Virus record (IMG/VR): IMGVR_UViG_3300009431_000640
Span: 1 to 27,660 of that record
Reading direction: 5' to 3' (one strand)
DNA length: 27,660 nucleotides
DNA from: a virus
Part shown: positions 14,103 to 21,970 of the stretch, piece by piece
Layout: each line of letters starts with the position of its first letter
Position numbering within the stretch: position 1 is the stretch's first letter
Position numbers and translations under genes: made by a program
Notes under the pieces: generated by a model
Databases searched by the model: none
What the model was told of the DNA's origin: nothing
Seen by the model: the letters and a program-made list of their open reading frames with translations, nothing else

Positions 14103-14153
14103 CGGCGGCCGGAGCTGGGACCGGCCGCCGGCGGGGGTGATGAAGCGATTTTT
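14103..14153 (+). terminator. GC-rich hairpin with delayed T-run after the head block
   Basis: CGGCGGCCGG (14103-14112) and CCGGCCGCCG (14121-14130) form a perfect 10-bp stem around the loop AGCTGGGA. A run of five T residues follows at 14149-14153, about 18 bp later, so this is terminator-like but not canonical. It follows the capsid and decoration genes and could reduce expression of the downstream minor proteins. Confidence 0.45.
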
Positions 14154-14174
14154 GATTCGGGATTTGGGATTGCA
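14149..14174 (+). repeat. GGGATTT-type simple repeat, copy 1
   Basis: A tract with TTGATTCGGGATTTGGGATTG lies right before the next start codon. A longer relative is at 26591-26622. Such GGGATTT tracts are typical of some planctomycete intergenic regions as far as I recall. Confidence 0.6.
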
Positions 14175-14176
14175 GC

Positions 14177-14596
14177 ATGTCCATCGCCGCAAATCGCGCA
14201 CGCCTGGCGGCCGCGGCCACCCGTGCCCGACTCCAGGATCTGGTTTATGACCCGGATTCCGAGGCGATCAGCTACATCCCGCACAACGGGCCGGCTCGGA
14301 CGATCCGCGCCAACGTCGATCGGAATCGCAGCGTCGAATACCAGGACGGGGGCACGGAAACGGACCAGCACACGATCGGCGTGCTGGTGGGCCGGGACGA
14401 AACGCTGGTCGATCCGGAGGGTAACCTTGTCGGCGGCGTCGCCTTGCCGCGCCCGGGCGACCAGGTCCGATTGATCGAGGACGCCGACCCGGACGATCGA
14501 CCCTACGTCTACTACGACACCGAAATGGCGGCCCCGGAAAAGTGGCGACTGGTGTTTGCTCGAACCCGAAAAACCGCCCGCGGGATCGAATCGTGA
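14177..14596 (+). CDS. Head-tail connector / stopper candidate
   Basis: A 139-residue protein with an N-terminal helix rich in Ala/Arg and a beta-rich C-terminal part (QHTIGVLVGRDETLVDPEGNLV then LPRPGDQVRLI). The G-D-x-h near the end of the strand pattern is common in phage stopper or head-completion proteins, and the location after the capsid genes agrees. The assignment is by context and layout. Confidence 0.5.
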   Translation: MSIAANRARLAAAATRARLQDLVYDPDSEAISYIPHNGPARTIRANVDRNRSVEYQDGGTETDQHTIGVLVGRDETLVDPEGNLVGGVALPRPGDQVRLIEDADPDDRPYVYYDTEMAAPEKWRLVFARTRKTARGIES

Positions 14597-14615
14597 TGAT
14601 CCGGAGCAATGACAC

Positions 14616-15803
14616 ATGGCGTTGACGAAGACCAAAACGTTTTGGCGTAACGTGCCGACGTCCTCGGGTGTCGGCGGCGGAAAGCTCGATGCGAACTTCG
14701 AGGCCCTCGACGATCTGTTTGGTCCGATTTGCATTCGCCACGAGGACGGCACGGCGACCGGTTACCCGCCGGCGGCCGACACGGACTTAGCCCGAGGCGT
14801 CGCGTTGCGGACGGCCGTCGAGGCCATGGTCGATTATGACGCGCTGCAGTTGGGCGCCGGTGTATTCGAGATCAACGACGACGGCGACCCGTTGTATCCC
14901 GGCGGTTCCGCAGTGTCGCCCGCGGTCAACGTGGCGATCATCGGCTCGGGCCGAGATGCAACGCACGTCAAGCGGTCCGAGCAAAAAGAGGTGCTGTACA
15001 TATCGGCGGGTTCGGCCTATTCCGGGATGACGATCGAAAACACCACGGGTCTTGCGTCGGCCGAGCCCTTGCTGCCGTGTAATACCTGCGCCAACGCCTG
15101 GGTTCGCGACGTGCGATTATTGGACGACTGGATTTCCCAGGGGCTCTGGCTCCACAACGCCAATCAGAAGTTGACGCTGATCAATTGTGAGGTGCAGTCG
15201 GGGTTCTATTCTTTTGGCAGCATCACGGCCCACAACTGCATTTTCGGCCGTTCGTACATCGCCGAGGGGAGCGCCGTTCAATCGTTGACCGCCTATGGCT
15301 GTTTGTGGCAGGCCGACGACGCGGACGCCAGCTTGTTGGTGATCGAGGCAGAAAACGCGGCGGTCGAAATGCACGATTGCGCGTTTTCCTCCACGGACGA
15401 CAACGCCGAATACGCCGCGATCGAAATCCAACGCGGCGCCCTGACGATGCACGGCGGCCGGATCTTACGATCGAGCGGCGGCATCGGACTGTACGTCAAA
15501 ACCGACTTGGACCAGACGCCGACGGCCACCTTGTACCAAGTGCTCCTGAACGGCGGCACCAAGGACGTCACGGTCAACGCCAACGGCACGGCCAACCTGC
15601 ACAACTGCACGTTCGATCCATCGAAGGTGACGAACAACGGCACGCTGAACTACCTGGGCGGCACGGGCCCGCAACGGACACTCGAATCGGCCCTGGCATC
15701 GGTGCCGACCTACGCCGACAACGCCGCCGCCAAATCCGGCGGCCTGGTCGACGGGCAACTCTACCGAACCGCGACGGGCGATCTGATGGTCGTCTACACG
15801 TAA
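14616..15803 (+). CDS. Right-handed beta-helix virion protein (fibre or spike)
   Basis: A 395-residue protein. After an N-terminal domain, residues about 105-350 form repeated short strands with N-C and T-a-x-N-C turns (LTLINCEVQSG, ITAHNCIFGRS, LTAYGCLWQ, VEMHDCAFSS, ANLHNCTFD), the regular rungs of a parallel beta helix as in phage tailspikes and pectate lyases. The end (AAAKSGGLVDGQLYRTATGDLMVVY) is a short motif seen at the C-terminus of many phage structural proteins. Unusually it lies between the neck candidate and the tail completion genes, so it may be a head or neck fibre. The catalytic residues of a depolymerase cannot be identified by eye. Confidence 0.75.
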   Translation: MALTKTKTFWRNVPTSSGVGGGKLDANFEALDDLFGPICIRHEDGTATGYPPAADTDLARGVALRTAVEAMVDYDALQLGAGVFEINDDGDPLYPGGSAVSPAVNVAIIGSGRDATHVKRSEQKEVLYISAGSAYSGMTIENTTGLASAEPLLPCNTCANAWVRDVRLLDDWISQGLWLHNANQKLTLINCEVQSGFYSFGSITAHNCIFGRSYIAEGSAVQSLTAYGCLWQADDADASLLVIEAENAAVEMHDCAFSSTDDNAEYAAIEIQRGALTMHGGRILRSSGGIGLYVKTDLDQTPTATLYQVLLNGGTKDVTVNANGTANLHNCTFDPSKVTNNGTLNYLGGTGPQRTLESALASVPTYADNAAAKSGGLVDGQLYRTATGDLMVVYT

Positions 15804-15804
15804 C

Positions 15805-15840
15805 AACTGATCACTGACTACTGACTACTGAAAACTCCCC
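15805..15840 (+). repeat. ACTGANN heptad tract, copy 2
   Basis: Heptads ACTGATC, ACTGACT, ACTGACT and ACTGAAA in tandem, then ACTCCCC, starting two bases after the stop codon at 15803 and running right up to the next ATG at 15841. The last 15 bases (AACTGAAAACTCCCC-like) match those of copy 1 except for the base before CTGAAA. Confidence 0.85.
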
Positions 15841-16410
15841 ATGGTCGCCGTACTCGATTGGCACAACCTGACCGAGGATCAATGGAACGATCTCACCGAG
15901 GACGAGTGGGGCCGCCTTTATGACGCGGAATCGCCGTTGTTGGTGGCGCTTCAGGCGTTCGAGGACTTGGTGGTGTCCTCCGTCGTGTTCCGGTCCCGCG
16001 TCGGCACCGATTCGACGACCGAGGCGAAACGGCACGTTTACTACGATTGGCAAGAGGGCGATGCGTTGCCGCACAACGCCCCCATGCCCCTGGCGGTGAT
16101 CCGCGAACAGTCGTGGGCACACCGCCAAATCGGACAAGGCGACGGCCCGGAGCTGGACAACACGGGCGGGATCGTCCTGATGCTGGTCGACGAAGCGCGC
16201 GAGCGAACCGACCACAAACAGAGCAGGATCGACTTCGTCCGCTGGGCCGGCCGGGTCTGCGATGAAATGGCCGAATTATCCGGCTCGGACGGCGCTTTCC
16301 AGATCGCAAGCCGAACCATGGAAATCCCGTCTCATCGAACGTTGCGCAAAGATCGCGGCAAGGACAACGATCACTGGGAGCTGGTCTGCCTTTTCGAGTA
16401 CAACCATTGA
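15841..16410 (+). CDS. Tail terminator/completion candidate
   Basis: A 189-residue protein. The N-terminus has a duplicated LTEDQW/LTEDEW motif. The rest has a long helix (ALQAFEDLVVS) and strands ending in HWELVCLFEYN, like tail terminator proteins (gpU/gpZ group) where a final strand has W-x-x-x-h-x-F. No Shine-Dalgarno precedes the ATG, which abuts the ACTGANN tract. Function is from location between neck and tail tube and this general pattern. Confidence 0.5.
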   Translation: MVAVLDWHNLTEDQWNDLTEDEWGRLYDAESPLLVALQAFEDLVVSSVVFRSRVGTDSTTEAKRHVYYDWQEGDALPHNAPMPLAVIREQSWAHRQIGQGDGPELDNTGGIVLMLVDEARERTDHKQSRIDFVRWAGRVCDEMAELSGSDGAFQIASRTMEIPSHRTLRKDRGKDNDHWELVCLFEYNH

Positions 16411-16931
16411 TCCCCGTAGCCATCACCACCGAAGTGCAAGGGTTATCCGCCTTATCGATCCGCAACGCCCGGGCAATTCAACGGGCCGCGTGGAAGGCTC
16501 TTGGCCTGCACTGGCAGCGCCGGTTCCTGCCGGTACACTTCAAGCGGGGAGCGGCCCAACGATACAAATATCAGCGGCGCCGGCCTGGATACCAGCGCCG
16601 AAAACGATACTACGGGCGCGTTGGCCGCGACGACCAGGGCCAAAGCGTCGTCAAGCGCGGTCGGGTCGACCTGGTCTATTCCGGGACGTTCGAGCGGTTG
16701 GTTACCCGGCCCCAAATCGTCCGGGGGTATCCCAGCCGATGCACGATCCGGATCGCCGGACCGCGTCACGTCACGATGCGGCCCAAGGATCCCCGCAAGC
16801 CGCATATGGCGGCCGAAGCCTTAGAAGTGCATCGCAACGAGCAACGGGTTCTGACCGAGCGCATGGCCGAACGAATGATGCGCGCCATCGACCGGGCGCC
16901 CAAACGAAAAACGACAATGGTCCGACCATAA
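16407..16931 (+). CDS. Basic minor tail/neck protein, HK97 gp10-like candidate
   Basis: A 174-residue, strongly basic protein (RYKYQRRRPGYQRRKRYYG, about 52-70). The start is TTG at 16407, overlapping the previous stop in TTGA, so translation is probably coupled. Its place just before the tail tube gene and its basic helical character fit neck or tail-completion proteins. Family is not certain. Confidence 0.5.
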   Translation: MIPVAITTEVQGLSALSIRNARAIQRAAWKALGLHWQRRFLPVHFKRGAAQRYKYQRRRPGYQRRKRYYGRVGRDDQGQSVVKRGRVDLVYSGTFERLVTRPQIVRGYPSRCTIRIAGPRHVTMRPKDPRKPHMAAEALEVHRNEQRVLTERMAERMMRAIDRAPKRKTTMVRP

Positions 16932-16944
16932 CGGAGGTGACACC

Positions 16945-17865
16945 ATGTCCCTTGCGAGTCTTTTCAAGCTACACGCCATCACCTCCGACAGCGGGACGAT
17001 CGGGCTGCTGAGCGATTTGACCGCCGCCTATAACTTCTCGGACCTGACCGAGTTCGCGGCCGGTCACCCGGCGCCCCTGTTCGTCGGCGCCGCCGGCTCG
17101 GTGCCGGGCTTTCGATTTAGCACCCGCGACGTCGGCGGCATCCTGGGGTGGATCGACACGGCGGGCATCGCCAAGGATCTCTCGGCCGACAACTGCGACC
17201 TGACGTTCCGGCAATCCAAGAGCCACGGGACCCGAGAGGCGAACGCCACGGAAACCCACATCCGCGGCCGGATGACTTCCAACGCGCTATTGATCTGGGA
17301 CAGCGTCCGCGCGACGCAGGGGCAAGCCGCCGAGGTGACCGCGCGGCTGATTCCCGTCTGGGACGGTGTGAATGATTGCCTGATCTTCACGAACGACGTG
17401 GCTCTTTCCGGCACGATTTCCGTGGCCAATACCTGGACCCTCGGGCCGGTCTCGCTCAACGGCTCGGCCGTCCCCGGAGTCCAGGAATGGGAATGGTCCA
17501 ACAATATCGTCCTGGATGAAGAGGCGTCCGACGGTGAGGAGTTCAACTCGTGGGCGTCCGTCGCGTCGTTCCAGCCGGTCTTGCGGTTGCGGACCCGCGA
17601 GCTGGACGTGATGGCCGACTACGGCCCGCGCGGCACCGCGGTGTCCGCGTCGGCGCCGGTCGCCTACCTGCGAGCCCGTAAAAAAGGCGGGATCAACGAG
17701 CTGGACGCGACGGAAAAGCACGTCAAGCTAACGGGCGTCGTCAGCCACGGGGTGATCAAGGCCCGCGAAATCGCCAACAACATGGCCGAGGTGACCGTCG
17801 AATATGCATCGGCCGACGATTCGGCCGATCCGTTCACGCTGGCGGTTAATCAGGCGATTACGTAG
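16945..17865 (+). CDS. Major tail tube protein candidate
   Basis: A 306-residue, mainly beta-strand protein. It has a perfect GGAGGTGA (16933-16940) before the ATG, marking high expression. Position after the tail completion genes and before the frameshifted gene and tape measure is that of the tail tube protein. The final part (HGVIKAREIANNMAEVTVEYASADDSADPFTLAV) has the closing strand pattern expected of tube-like proteins. Confidence 0.7.
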   Translation: MSLASLFKLHAITSDSGTIGLLSDLTAAYNFSDLTEFAAGHPAPLFVGAAGSVPGFRFSTRDVGGILGWIDTAGIAKDLSADNCDLTFRQSKSHGTREANATETHIRGRMTSNALLIWDSVRATQGQAAEVTARLIPVWDGVNDCLIFTNDVALSGTISVANTWTLGPVSLNGSAVPGVQEWEWSNNIVLDEEASDGEEFNSWASVASFQPVLRLRTRELDVMADYGPRGTAVSASAPVAYLRARKKGGINELDATEKHVKLTGVVSHGVIKAREIANNMAEVTVEYASADDSADPFTLAVNQAIT

Positions 17866-17897
17866 GGAGTCGTCAGTCGTCAGTTCCCAGTTTTCAG
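17866..17897 (-). repeat. ACTGANN heptad tract, copy 3 (inverted)
   Basis: Read on the minus strand it has CTGAAAACTGGGAACTGACG then ACTGACG and ACTCCC, the same heptads as copies 1 and 2 but in opposite orientation. It starts immediately after the tail tube stop codon. Confidence 0.75.
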
Positions 17898-17912
17898 AAA
17901 GGCGGTGAATCG

Positions 17913-18197
17913 ATGGTTTTGAACGAAACACAGATCAAGGCCCGTGCGCTGATCAAAGAGGCGACCCGGACAACCGTCGCCTATGCGTCCCAGGTGGTCG
18001 TCACGCTCACGCACGACGAAGCGGCGCAGATCATTGCCGCCGGCGAAACGCCGCGGGGAAAGGCGCGCGACGTGAAGATCCAAGCCGTTCTCGACGCGGC
18101 CGCGCTCCGACGGAGCAAGATCGAAACGCCCCCGCCCGATGCGACGGCGGAAGTGGACGACGCGGCGGCCGAAGTGCCCGGTGAAGTGGTCGCATAA
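17913..18197 (+). CDS. Small protein between tail tube and tape measure
   Basis: A 94-residue helical protein (QIKARALIKEATRTTVAYASQVVVTLTHDEAAQII) with an acidic, Pro/Ala-rich C-terminus. Ribosome site AAAGGCGGTGAA. It occupies a tail-assembly position but shows no named motif. Confidence 0.5.
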   Translation: MVLNETQIKARALIKEATRTTVAYASQVVVTLTHDEAAQIIAAGETPRGKARDVKIQAVLDAAALRRSKIETPPPDATAEVDDAAAEVPGEVVA

Positions 18198-18208
18198 CGA
18201 AAGAAAGG

Positions 18209-18264
18209 AACAGGAGAGAACAGAGGGGACGGAGATCAAAAGGAACTCCGCATATTCTCTGTTC
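18209..18264 (+). repeat. Nested inverted repeat, AACAGGAG family copy 1
   Basis: GAACAGAG (18218-18225) pairs with CTCTGTTC (18257-18264), and CGGAG (18230-18234) with CTCCG (18246-18250), giving a two-part hairpin in the 102-bp gap before the next gene. The left arm (18209-18236) matches 26738-26765 at 23 of 28 positions. Confidence 0.7.
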
Positions 18265-18299
18265 AATCCCCTTCAATCCCAGCAAACCCAAGGTGAGCG

Positions 18300-19151
18300 A
18301 TGAGCGGTTTTTGGTACTACTTGCCCGGGATCACCCGGGAACGGCTTGTCGGCGCCGCGCCCAGCGGTCCGGTGGATCGTGAGGTCCTGGAGGCACGCGG
18401 CCTGGCGGACGTGTTGGCGGACGTCGAGCAAAGTCCGCGCGACCTGATCTGTGCGAACGTCGCCAAGGCCCCGGACAAGGGCGCCGGTGCATTGCTCTAT
18501 CCGGTCAACCAGGTTGCCGCGGCGCCGGAGAATGTAACCTATCAGCCCGCGGCGCAAACGTGGTCCCCGGTGGGCGATGGCAAACAACGGTGGATCGGCG
18601 TCGACCCGGCCGCGCCGCCGACGCCCGACGATTTGCAGCGGCGCCTGGTCCACTTCGGCTACACGGTCACCGCGGCCGACGGCCAAGGATGGCAGATCCC
18701 GATCGCGCGGCCCGCCCCCGGTGGAACGGTCAGTTTGCCTTGCGATTACTACTTCGACCAGGACGGCGCCGCTGTCCGAGCCCGAAAACCCCAGTTCGAG
18801 GATATCTGGACCATTTCGGGCATCGTCTTCGACTACTACCACAAGCCGCCCGCCGAGGTCGTGGACCCCGGGGACGCCTACTTCGCCGAAGCGGCGGTCA
18901 GAGTGTTGGTCATCAACTATCGGCTCGGCCCGGCGGAGCTGACGGCCCTCTACGAACACGGGGTGGGGGTCCTCGACCGCAACTCGGTGCAGTGGATCCT
19001 GATGGCCCTGATCGATCAGCAGATCGAGCGCGAAGCAGAAAAAAAAACGAGTCCGGACATTGGCCCATCAGCGCCCGATGGATCGAGTTCTGGCGATGGC
19101 ACACCGGCCGAAACCCCGACCACCGACCCAGCCGCGGCGAGCTGTTCGTAA
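18300..19151 (+). CDS. Pre-tape-measure protein, zero-frame form
   Basis: A 283-residue protein with a good ribosome site (AAGGTGAGCG). A positional equivalent of a tail assembly chaperone, although much larger than lambda gpG. The beginning (GFWYYLPGITRERLVG) and a segment with DLQRRLVHFGYTVTAADGQGWQIPIARP are well formed. After residue 249 the zero-frame tail becomes low-complexity Ser/Pro/Thr (TSPDIGPSAPDGSSS...), whereas the -1 frame has a structured sequence. The A-run at 19039-19047 is the presumed frameshift site. Confidence 0.65.
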   Translation: MSGFWYYLPGITRERLVGAAPSGPVDREVLEARGLADVLADVEQSPRDLICANVAKAPDKGAGALLYPVNQVAAAPENVTYQPAAQTWSPVGDGKQRWIGVDPAAPPTPDDLQRRLVHFGYTVTAADGQGWQIPIARPAPGGTVSLPCDYYFDQDGAAVRARKPQFEDIWTISGIVFDYYHKPPAEVVDPGDAYFAEAAVRVLVINYRLGPAELTALYEHGVGVLDRNSVQWILMALIDQQIEREAEKKTSPDIGPSAPDGSSSGDGTPAETPTTDPAAASCS

Positions 19152-19222
19152 GCGCCCTGTTGGATTGGGAAGATCGCAACGCCCGCGCCGGCGGGGACAA
19201 CCATTTCTATCTGATTCGTTGA
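18300..19222 (+). CDS. Pre-tape-measure protein, -1 frameshift form
   Basis: Reading in frame to 19046 and then -1 from 19046 to the TGA at 19220-19222 gives 307 residues. The shifted C-terminus (58 residues) contains WPISARWIEFWRWHTGRNP, ELFVSALLDWEDRNARAG and NHFYLIR, far more protein-like than the alternative. The stop is 6 bp before the tape measure ATG, which has no Shine-Dalgarno of its own, so tape measure translation may depend on ribosomes that shifted. This mirrors the gpG/gpGT slip before the tape measure in lambda-like phages, although here the first product is larger. Inferred, not demonstrated. Confidence 0.6.
19040..19046 (+). promoter_or_regulatory. Programmed -1 frameshift heptamer A AAA AAA
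   Basis: Nine A residues at 19039-19047. In the zero frame the codons are GAA AAA AAA ACG, so A-AAA-AAA at 19040-19046 is a correct X-XXY-YYZ type slippery site. The palindrome GTCCGGAC (19051-19058) and a small hairpin CCATC/GATGG (19065-19069 with 19077-19081) follow downstream and could act as stimulators. Confidence 0.65.
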
Positions 19223-19228
19223 CGCACC

Positions 19229-20623
19229 ATGTCGTTTCTCAAACAGACCTTCGATGGTGACACGAGCCGGATCGAGGCGGCGTACGGGCGCATCCAACGC
19301 GACAACGCCAAGTTGATCGCGCAAAACCAACAGCTTGCCCGCCAGTCGGCACGGTCCCAGCGAAGTTTTTCGTCCGGAATGCACAGTGGAGCCCGGCAAA
19401 TCCAAAACATGGCGACACAATACATCACGTTGACCGCGGGCGTCGATATGGTCACCAGAGCCTACGCCGGGTGGCGGGAAGAAATGCAAAACCTCGGCGA
19501 CGAGCACACGAAGTTCGCCGCGAAAGCAATCCGCGCCATCACGGAAACCGGCGACTTGGCCAGCTCTAAAAAGATTCGCGGCCGACTGGAAACCATGCCG
19601 GGCGCCACGGCGGAGCAAGCGCTGGCAGCGTTCTCGGGCGTATCGGCCGGCGTCCCCGAGGCGGACCTCGAACGCCGGTTGAAACTGGCTCGCCGCGTCG
19701 CTCGCCAAGCGCCAACCGGCGTTGACCTCGAACAGGTGGGCGAGCTGGCTGGCGAAATGGCCAAGCGGATGCCCGGCAAGAAGGCGGGCGACATCGTCGA
19801 CTTGGCCACCAAGCTCCGCGCGGAAGCGGGAGGCAACATCCAAAAGGTTGCGACCGGTCAGTTCTGGAAAGCCGTCGGCATCCTGCAAGACACGGGCGCC
19901 GCAACTCCCGAGCAGGCGATGGGCATCACGCTGGAGGGGATGAAAAAGGGGATGCGTGCCGAGGCGGTGATCACCGCGGCGGCCAAGATTGAAGACTTCA
20001 AGCCATCGAAAACCGACCCGCTCCACAAAACGTTCGCCGCGGCGGGACCGAAAGACCGACTCGAAATGTTGCTGTCCGACAAGGCGATGGCAACCTCCAT
20101 CCTCGGTGATCAAGGCGTGCGCCTTTCGCAGATCGATCGGGGGGAAGCGATGCGGTTGGCCGGTGCCTTCGGCCAAGCCCAGCGCGAAGACTTCGCGTTC
20201 CAGCAAGTCCGCAACCTCAAGGAATCCGTCTGGGGCCAAGAGGCGCTGCGAGAGCATCAGACCGCGCTCAAGCTGGACCGATCGACGCGCGCGGCGGGAC
20301 TTCGCGAAGCCCAAACACAACGTGCAATCGACATCGTGAAGGCCGAAACCCAAGACGAAGGGTGGTGGGCGCAAGCCCACGCGCAGCGCTTTGCTAAAGC
20401 GGATCGCTGGCTTGGTGCGTCCGCAAAGCAGATCCTCGAAGCGACGATGCACCGGGGGTATCTTGGCGAAGGCCAAGTTAAACAGTTCGTCGGACAAGAG
20501 GCCGAAATCACCAACGAGATCCAGCGCCAGACCGACATCCTGAAGGGCGTGACCGAAGAAGTCGGCCGCAAGCTCGAAGGCGCCGCTGCCGCCGCCGAAG
20601 TTGGCCGCCACCTGGAGAACTGA
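19229..20623 (+). CDS. Tape measure protein
   Basis: A 464-residue, almost entirely helical protein with a charged coiled-coil N-terminus (RIEAAYGRIQRDNAKLIAQNQQLARQSARSQ) and many Ala/Gln/Lys-rich helices, the usual tape measure composition and gene position. At about 0.15 nm per residue a tail of roughly 70 nm would be implied, a short siphovirus tail. There is no obvious transglycosylase or peptidase motif. Confidence 0.75.
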   Translation: MSFLKQTFDGDTSRIEAAYGRIQRDNAKLIAQNQQLARQSARSQRSFSSGMHSGARQIQNMATQYITLTAGVDMVTRAYAGWREEMQNLGDEHTKFAAKAIRAITETGDLASSKKIRGRLETMPGATAEQALAAFSGVSAGVPEADLERRLKLARRVARQAPTGVDLEQVGELAGEMAKRMPGKKAGDIVDLATKLRAEAGGNIQKVATGQFWKAVGILQDTGAATPEQAMGITLEGMKKGMRAEAVITAAAKIEDFKPSKTDPLHKTFAAAGPKDRLEMLLSDKAMATSILGDQGVRLSQIDRGEAMRLAGAFGQAQREDFAFQQVRNLKESVWGQEALREHQTALKLDRSTRAAGLREAQTQRAIDIVKAETQDEGWWAQAHAQRFAKADRWLGASAKQILEATMHRGYLGEGQVKQFVGQEAEITNEIQRQTDILKGVTEEVGRKLEGAAAAAEVGRHLEN

Positions 20624-20650
20624 AACTGACAACTGATCACTGACGACTTC
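20619..20650 (+). repeat. ACTGANN heptad tract, copy 4
   Basis: Units ACTGAA, ACTGACA, ACTGATC, ACTGACG, then ACTTCC. The tape measure stop codon (TGA, 20621-20623) is inside the first unit. Same orientation as copies 1 and 2. Confidence 0.85.
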
Positions 20651-20662
20651 CACCTTTCCCCG

Positions 20663-21070
20663 ATGATCAAATACTCCATAGGCCCGTTCATTTTCGCCTC
20701 GCTGACCGGCCCCCCACCGGGTCCGACGGAAAACATTTCCGTTTGGGCGCGGGCCGGTGCCGACGGTCAGACGGTGATCAAGACGGGCCGACGGGCCGGC
20801 CCGATCCGCGTGGTGAGTTTCGTCAACTGCGCTTCGGCCGTGGCCGGCTGGAGCCTGTTGCGCTCGTATGAGCGCATGGTCGGGGCCGCTCCGGTCAATA
20901 TTCAATGGGCGGGCCGATTCGAGGGGGAATGGCTGGTTCAAATCCTCGGCGTGCAGCCCGTCCCGGGCGGCATCCGGACGATCAGCATCGGCGTGGGCGG
21001 GATCGGCCTATCGCCGAGTTACGGCATCTGCCGGTGCCAGTGGGAGCTGTTGCCGGTGGAAATGGTGTAA
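20663..21070 (+). CDS. Minor tail protein candidate
   Basis: A 135-residue beta-rich protein (IKYSIGPFIFASLTG, ENISVWARAGADG, NIQWAGRFEGEWLVQILGVQPVPGG). It directly follows the tape measure, the place of distal tail proteins. No clear Shine-Dalgarno before the ATG. Family not recognised. Confidence 0.5.
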   Translation: MIKYSIGPFIFASLTGPPPGPTENISVWARAGADGQTVIKTGRRAGPIRVVSFVNCASAVAGWSLLRSYERMVGAAPVNIQWAGRFEGEWLVQILGVQPVPGGIRTISIGVGGIGLSPSYGICRCQWELLPVEMV

Positions 21071-21096
21071 CCGAAAAACAGGAAGGAAACAAACCG

Positions 21097-21621
21097 ATGG
21101 CTCTTCCCGAATCCATCAATGCAACGATCCAATTGCTATGCACGGTCCGCGAGGTGTTGGCCGACGCGGACGTGCCCGGCGCGGCCGAGGACAGCAACAA
21201 GACGATCACGCATTCGAACTGGAATTTCAGCGACACGCTCAACGCCAACTCCGACCCGGAAGCCGACGTCTTGGTGGTCCAAGAGGTCACGATCGGCGGC
21301 AGTCCGACGGATATCGATTTAACGGCGGCACCGCTCGGCGTCGGCCGGACCGCGGACTTGACCGGCAAGAAGCTGGTCGGCGGTCTGTTGAAGACCAAGA
21401 GCACCAACGCCGGTGCGGTGACGGTCGGCGTCTCGGGCGCCAACGATTACGAACTCTGGGGCGCCTCGAAGGATTTGGTGATCGCCAAAGGCCGGACGAT
21501 CGCGTTGGCGGACGCCGAGGAGCAATACGCAGCCGTCGGCGCCTCGGACAAGATCATTCGGATATCCGGCACCAACGGAGACACGCTGTATCTGTTGATG
21601 GTCTTCGGAACGCAAAGCTAA
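21097..21621 (+). CDS. Tail-region beta-rich protein
   Basis: A 174-residue protein from ATG 21097 (AGGAAGG site 10 nt upstream). Its segments (ADVLVVQEVTIGGSPTDIDL, GLLKTKSTNAGAVTVG, LALADAEEQYAAVG-like helix, KIIRISGTNGDTLYLLMVFG) suggest a beta-sandwich with Thr/Asn-rich loops. Position near the tail tip suggests a structural protein. The upstream open frame to 20905 is not used. Confidence 0.55.
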   Translation: MALPESINATIQLLCTVREVLADADVPGAAEDSNKTITHSNWNFSDTLNANSDPEADVLVVQEVTIGGSPTDIDLTAAPLGVGRTADLTGKKLVGGLLKTKSTNAGAVTVGVSGANDYELWGASKDLVIAKGRTIALADAEEQYAAVGASDKIIRISGTNGDTLYLLMVFGTQS

Positions 21622-21632
21622 GGACTTCCATC

Positions 21633-21953
21633 ATGCAAATTGAACGCAAATCGTACGCCAAAAACATCACGTGGTCCGGCGCGACCGATTCGGCGGCCGT
21701 CGACGGGCTCGGCGGTGCTTCGGCGTTCCACCTGTATTTGCCCGCGACGTTTGCCGGGACGGCGTTGACGTTCAAGGCCAAGGTCGGCTCGGCGTACTAC
21801 CTGGTCCACAACAATGGCGCCGATCTTACAGTGACGGTGGCCGCGGCCAAGGTCAACGTGTTGCCGGCCGAGCTGTTCGGCGGGTTCGACGCCGGCAAGT
21901 TCGTCTCGGACCAAAGCGAAACGTGCGTCGGCGAGCTGCACGGGCAGTCGTAA
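21633..21953 (+). CDS. Small tail-region beta protein
   Basis: A 106-residue protein, ATG at 21633, 11 bp after the previous stop. Segments FHLYLPATFAGTALTFKAKVGSAYYLV and TVTVAAAKVNVLPAELFGGFDAGKFVSD give a compact beta fold. It resembles the preceding protein in its final strand-turn-strand layout, so the pair may be related, but identity is low by eye. Function unknown. Confidence 0.55.
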   Translation: MQIERKSYAKNITWSGATDSAAVDGLGGASAFHLYLPATFAGTALTFKAKVGSAYYLVHNNGADLTVTVAAAKVNVLPAELFGGFDAGKFVSDQSETCVGELHGQS

Positions 21954-21970
21954 GAAGAGAGTGATTTCCG

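Noticed and set aside
20868-21632. Extended starts for the 21097 and 21633 genes
   Set aside because: The long frames overlap upstream genes; the short starts follow directly after stops and give compact proteins.
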